From Candidatus Babeliales bacterium (GTDB taxonomy: Bacteria > Babelota > Babeliae > Babelales > Vermiphilaceae), in NCBI GenBank assembly GCA_020053845.1, contig JAGVMI010000053.1, positions 1 to 7,614 on the forward strand: a stretch of 7,614 nt of DNA. Direction: 5' to 3'. Made by a program: the position numbers and the translations under genes. The notes beneath the pieces are model-generated. The model saw only the letters and a program-made list of their open reading frames with translations. It was not told the origin of the DNA and did not search any database. Positions 6,286 to 7,614 of the stretch are shown piece after piece (the stretch's first letter is position 1; every line of letters starts with the position of its first letter).

Positions 6286-7104
6286 ATGAAAAAACATTCT
6301 ATTTCCGGATACATTCTCGTTAATAAGCCGCTACATCTTTCATCATTTGATGTGGTTGCGCATCTGAAGCGACTGCTTGCATGTGGTACTAAAGTAGGCC
6401 ACGCGGGTACGCTTGATCCTTTTGCGCAGGGACTTTTGCTTATCGGCATAGGCCGTGAAGCAACTGCGCACTTTAAAAATCTTGCGATGCTTGATAAAAC
6501 ATACCGCGCACAGGGCCAACTGGGCACGCTTACTGATACACTTGATTGCACTGGCACACCCATAAGCCCACACAATAAAGCAATCACTCTCCCATCAAAA
6601 GAACAGCTAATGCATGCTATACAATCGCTTGGGGCATCCTACTATCAAGCTCCGCCTATTTTTAGCGCACTCAAGTTTAAGGGAAAACGCCTGTACGCGC
6701 TCGCGCGCGCGGGCGCGATGGATGAACATGAATTACTTGCTATTGCTGATTTGAAAAAGAGACTCGTTGATATTCTGAGCTTAACGCTTGAAAACTATGA
6801 GCTGCCTTTTTTTACCATTGAAACTCGTGTATCCCATGGCACGTATATTCGCTCGCTGGTAAATGACATTGCGCGCAATGCAGGATCGTGCGCAACTACT
6901 ACTGCCCTCACGCGCCTTGCTGTTGGACCACTTACTTTACACGATGCATGCGAGTTGAGTGCTCTCACGAGCTTTGAAGCAGTGCAGGCGAATCTTATTC
7001 CCACAGGTACACTGCTGCACACCATAAAAAGTTACCTGCAAGCGCAGCATAAAGCGGCAGTTTCTGCACGCTTGTATGCACGAAAATCAAAATTAAATAA
7101 GTGA
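6286..7104 (+). CDS. truB: tRNA pseudouridine(55) synthase TruB
   Basis: TruB converts uridine 55 in the T-loop of tRNAs to pseudouridine. The chosen ATG at 6286 gives 272 residues and begins directly before the conserved GYILVNKP start (8-15); a longer frame from TTG 6241 adds 15 residues that do not look like the family. The catalytic aspartate is D44 in the GTLDP motif (41-45). The K-Y motif KTYRAQ (71-76), the LGTLTDTLD block (79-87), the QAPPIFSALK segment (121-130) with KR-YALAR, and the SHGTYIRSL motif (183-191) are all present. No PUA domain is visible, and the length is a little below the common 290-310. There is no clear ribosome binding site before the ATG, which is unusual here. 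Its last 12 bases overlap the end of the convergent alr gene. Confidence 0.95.
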   Translation: MKKHSISGYILVNKPLHLSSFDVVAHLKRLLACGTKVGHAGTLDPFAQGLLLIGIGREATAHFKNLAMLDKTYRAQGQLGTLTDTLDCTGTPISPHNKAITLPSKEQLMHAIQSLGASYYQAPPIFSALKFKGKRLYALARAGAMDEHELLAIADLKKRLVDILSLTLENYELPFFTIETRVSHGTYIRSLVNDIARNAGSCATTTALTRLAVGPLTLHDACELSALTSFEAVQANLIPTGTLLHTIKSYLQAQHKAAVSARLYARKSKLNK

Positions 7105-7614
7105 TATGTCGCGTTCCAAAGGAACTGCAAGGGGCTCAGCCTCATATGCTTGAGTGCTCGAATGTGCAAGGATACGTGGAATATCATGGCGTAAAGTAGA
7201 AGTGATTTCGCGAATGTTCTCTCTTGCTGAAAGTTGCGCAATATCATACACCGTTATGTGCTCATCATTACCCAGCAAGGTCACCTCATCATGCACGGCA
7301 ACATCCGGACAATCAGTAACATCTACCATCGTCTGATTCATGCACACTCGCCCTACCACGGGCACTGCAACACCACGCACATATACTTTCGTACGGTTTG
7401 AAAAGCGAAAATCATAGCCATCATAGTAGCCAACAGGCAAGATAGCCATCTGCATATCTCGTGTTGCTTGATACGTTCTATTGTACCCTATAAAAGAGCC
7501 TTTTTTCATTTTCTTAATAAAAAGAATGCGCGTTTTCCACGTCATGATATGACGCAAATCAAATCCCGGATGGAGCATGCGCACATAATCTTTAACCGCC
7601 TGCGAAGACCACAT
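7093..7614 (-). CDS. alr: Alanine racemase, C-terminal part (cut by window edge)
   Basis: This pyridoxal-phosphate enzyme interconverts L- and D-alanine to supply D-alanine for peptidoglycan. Only the last 173 residues are present, covering the end of the barrel and the C-terminal beta domain; full proteins are about 360-380 residues, and the lysine that binds the cofactor lies outside the window. The reading frame is open to the edge, and the ATG there is internal, not a start. Visible landmarks are the K-GSFIGYNRTY segment (38-48), VGYYDGY (61-67) with the catalytic tyrosine expected at Y63, and GRVCMNQTMVDVT (88-100). The family more often has CMDQ, so N93 replaces an aspartate. The usual end, a PR-x pattern, occurs at 145-148, followed by a tail of about 25 residues, the last of which overlap truB. 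Its presence suggests that the cell retains D-alanine metabolism and probably some peptidoglycan. Confidence 0.93.
   Translation of the reverse strand: MWSSQAVKDYVRMLHPGFDLRHIMTWKTRILFIKKMKKGSFIGYNRTYQATRDMQMAILPVGYYDGYDFRFSNRTKVYVRGVAVPVVGRVCMNQTMVDVTDCPDVAVHDEVTLLGNDEHITVYDIAQLSARENIREITSTLRHDIPRILAHSSTQAYEAEPLAVPLERDISLI

Noticed and set aside
6697..6717. Alternating GC run that could suggest Z-DNA or a repeat
   Set aside because: It lies inside truB and encodes the expected LARAGA residues after the conserved KR-Y motif, so coding need explains it.
7612..7614. ATG at the right edge as the start of the alr fragment
   Set aside because: The fragment lacks the N-terminal barrel and cofactor lysine of alanine racemase; the ATG is an internal methionine and the gene continues beyond the window.
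1..7614. CRISPR arrays, tRNAs, insertion sequences, phage or toxin-antitoxin genes
   Set aside because: I looked for spaced repeats, cloverleaf-like segments, terminal inverted repeats and small paired genes and found none.

Overview
The window is a dense bacterial chromosomal segment with short intergenic gaps and nine supportable genes, two of them cut by the window edges. Housekeeping genes (tyrS, truB, alr) alternate with exported or membrane proteins of no family I recognise. This mixture, plus a start of a large GT-C/TMTC-like membrane protein at the left edge, is what I would expect from a small-genome, host-dependent bacterium such as Candidatus Dependentiae (TM6). That assignment is an inference from style and gene content, not a demonstrated match; no rRNA or other strong phylogenetic marker is present.

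Layout. Bases 1-297 (minus) hold the first 99 codons of a multi-membrane glycosyltransferase-like protein that starts at GTG. Bases 404-1555 (minus) encode a cysteine-rich secreted protein of unknown function. Between it and the next gene lie divergent promoters (about 1599-1708). Rightward from there, an apparently inactivated site-2-protease-like membrane protein (1749-2495) overlaps by one base the tyrosyl-tRNA synthetase gene tyrS (2495-3691). A bidirectional terminator (3718-3758) closes this operon and also serves the convergent leftward gene.

Bases 3734-6098 (minus) form a cluster of three exported coiled-coil or helical proteins, read in the order 5220-6098, 4557-5186, 3734-4441. The first two are clear paralogues: I count 29 identities over 119 ungapped C-terminal residues, with collinear motifs and identical spacing. 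The third shares only a short signature with them (9 of 18 positions with the first). They differ in how they are attached: a membrane anchor with a long proline-rich stalk, a cleavable signal peptide, and a signal peptide plus a further membrane segment. Two terminators in tandem (4497-4558) separate the second and third genes. This small family is the best candidate for something undescribed in the window.

Right end. truB (6286-7104, plus) diverges from the paralogue cluster, and its 3' end overlaps the 3' end of alr (7093-7614, minus, only the C-terminal part present) by 12 bases with no terminator between them. No tRNA, rRNA, CRISPR array, insertion sequence or integration site was seen. 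No gene-free stretch exceeds about 200 bases.
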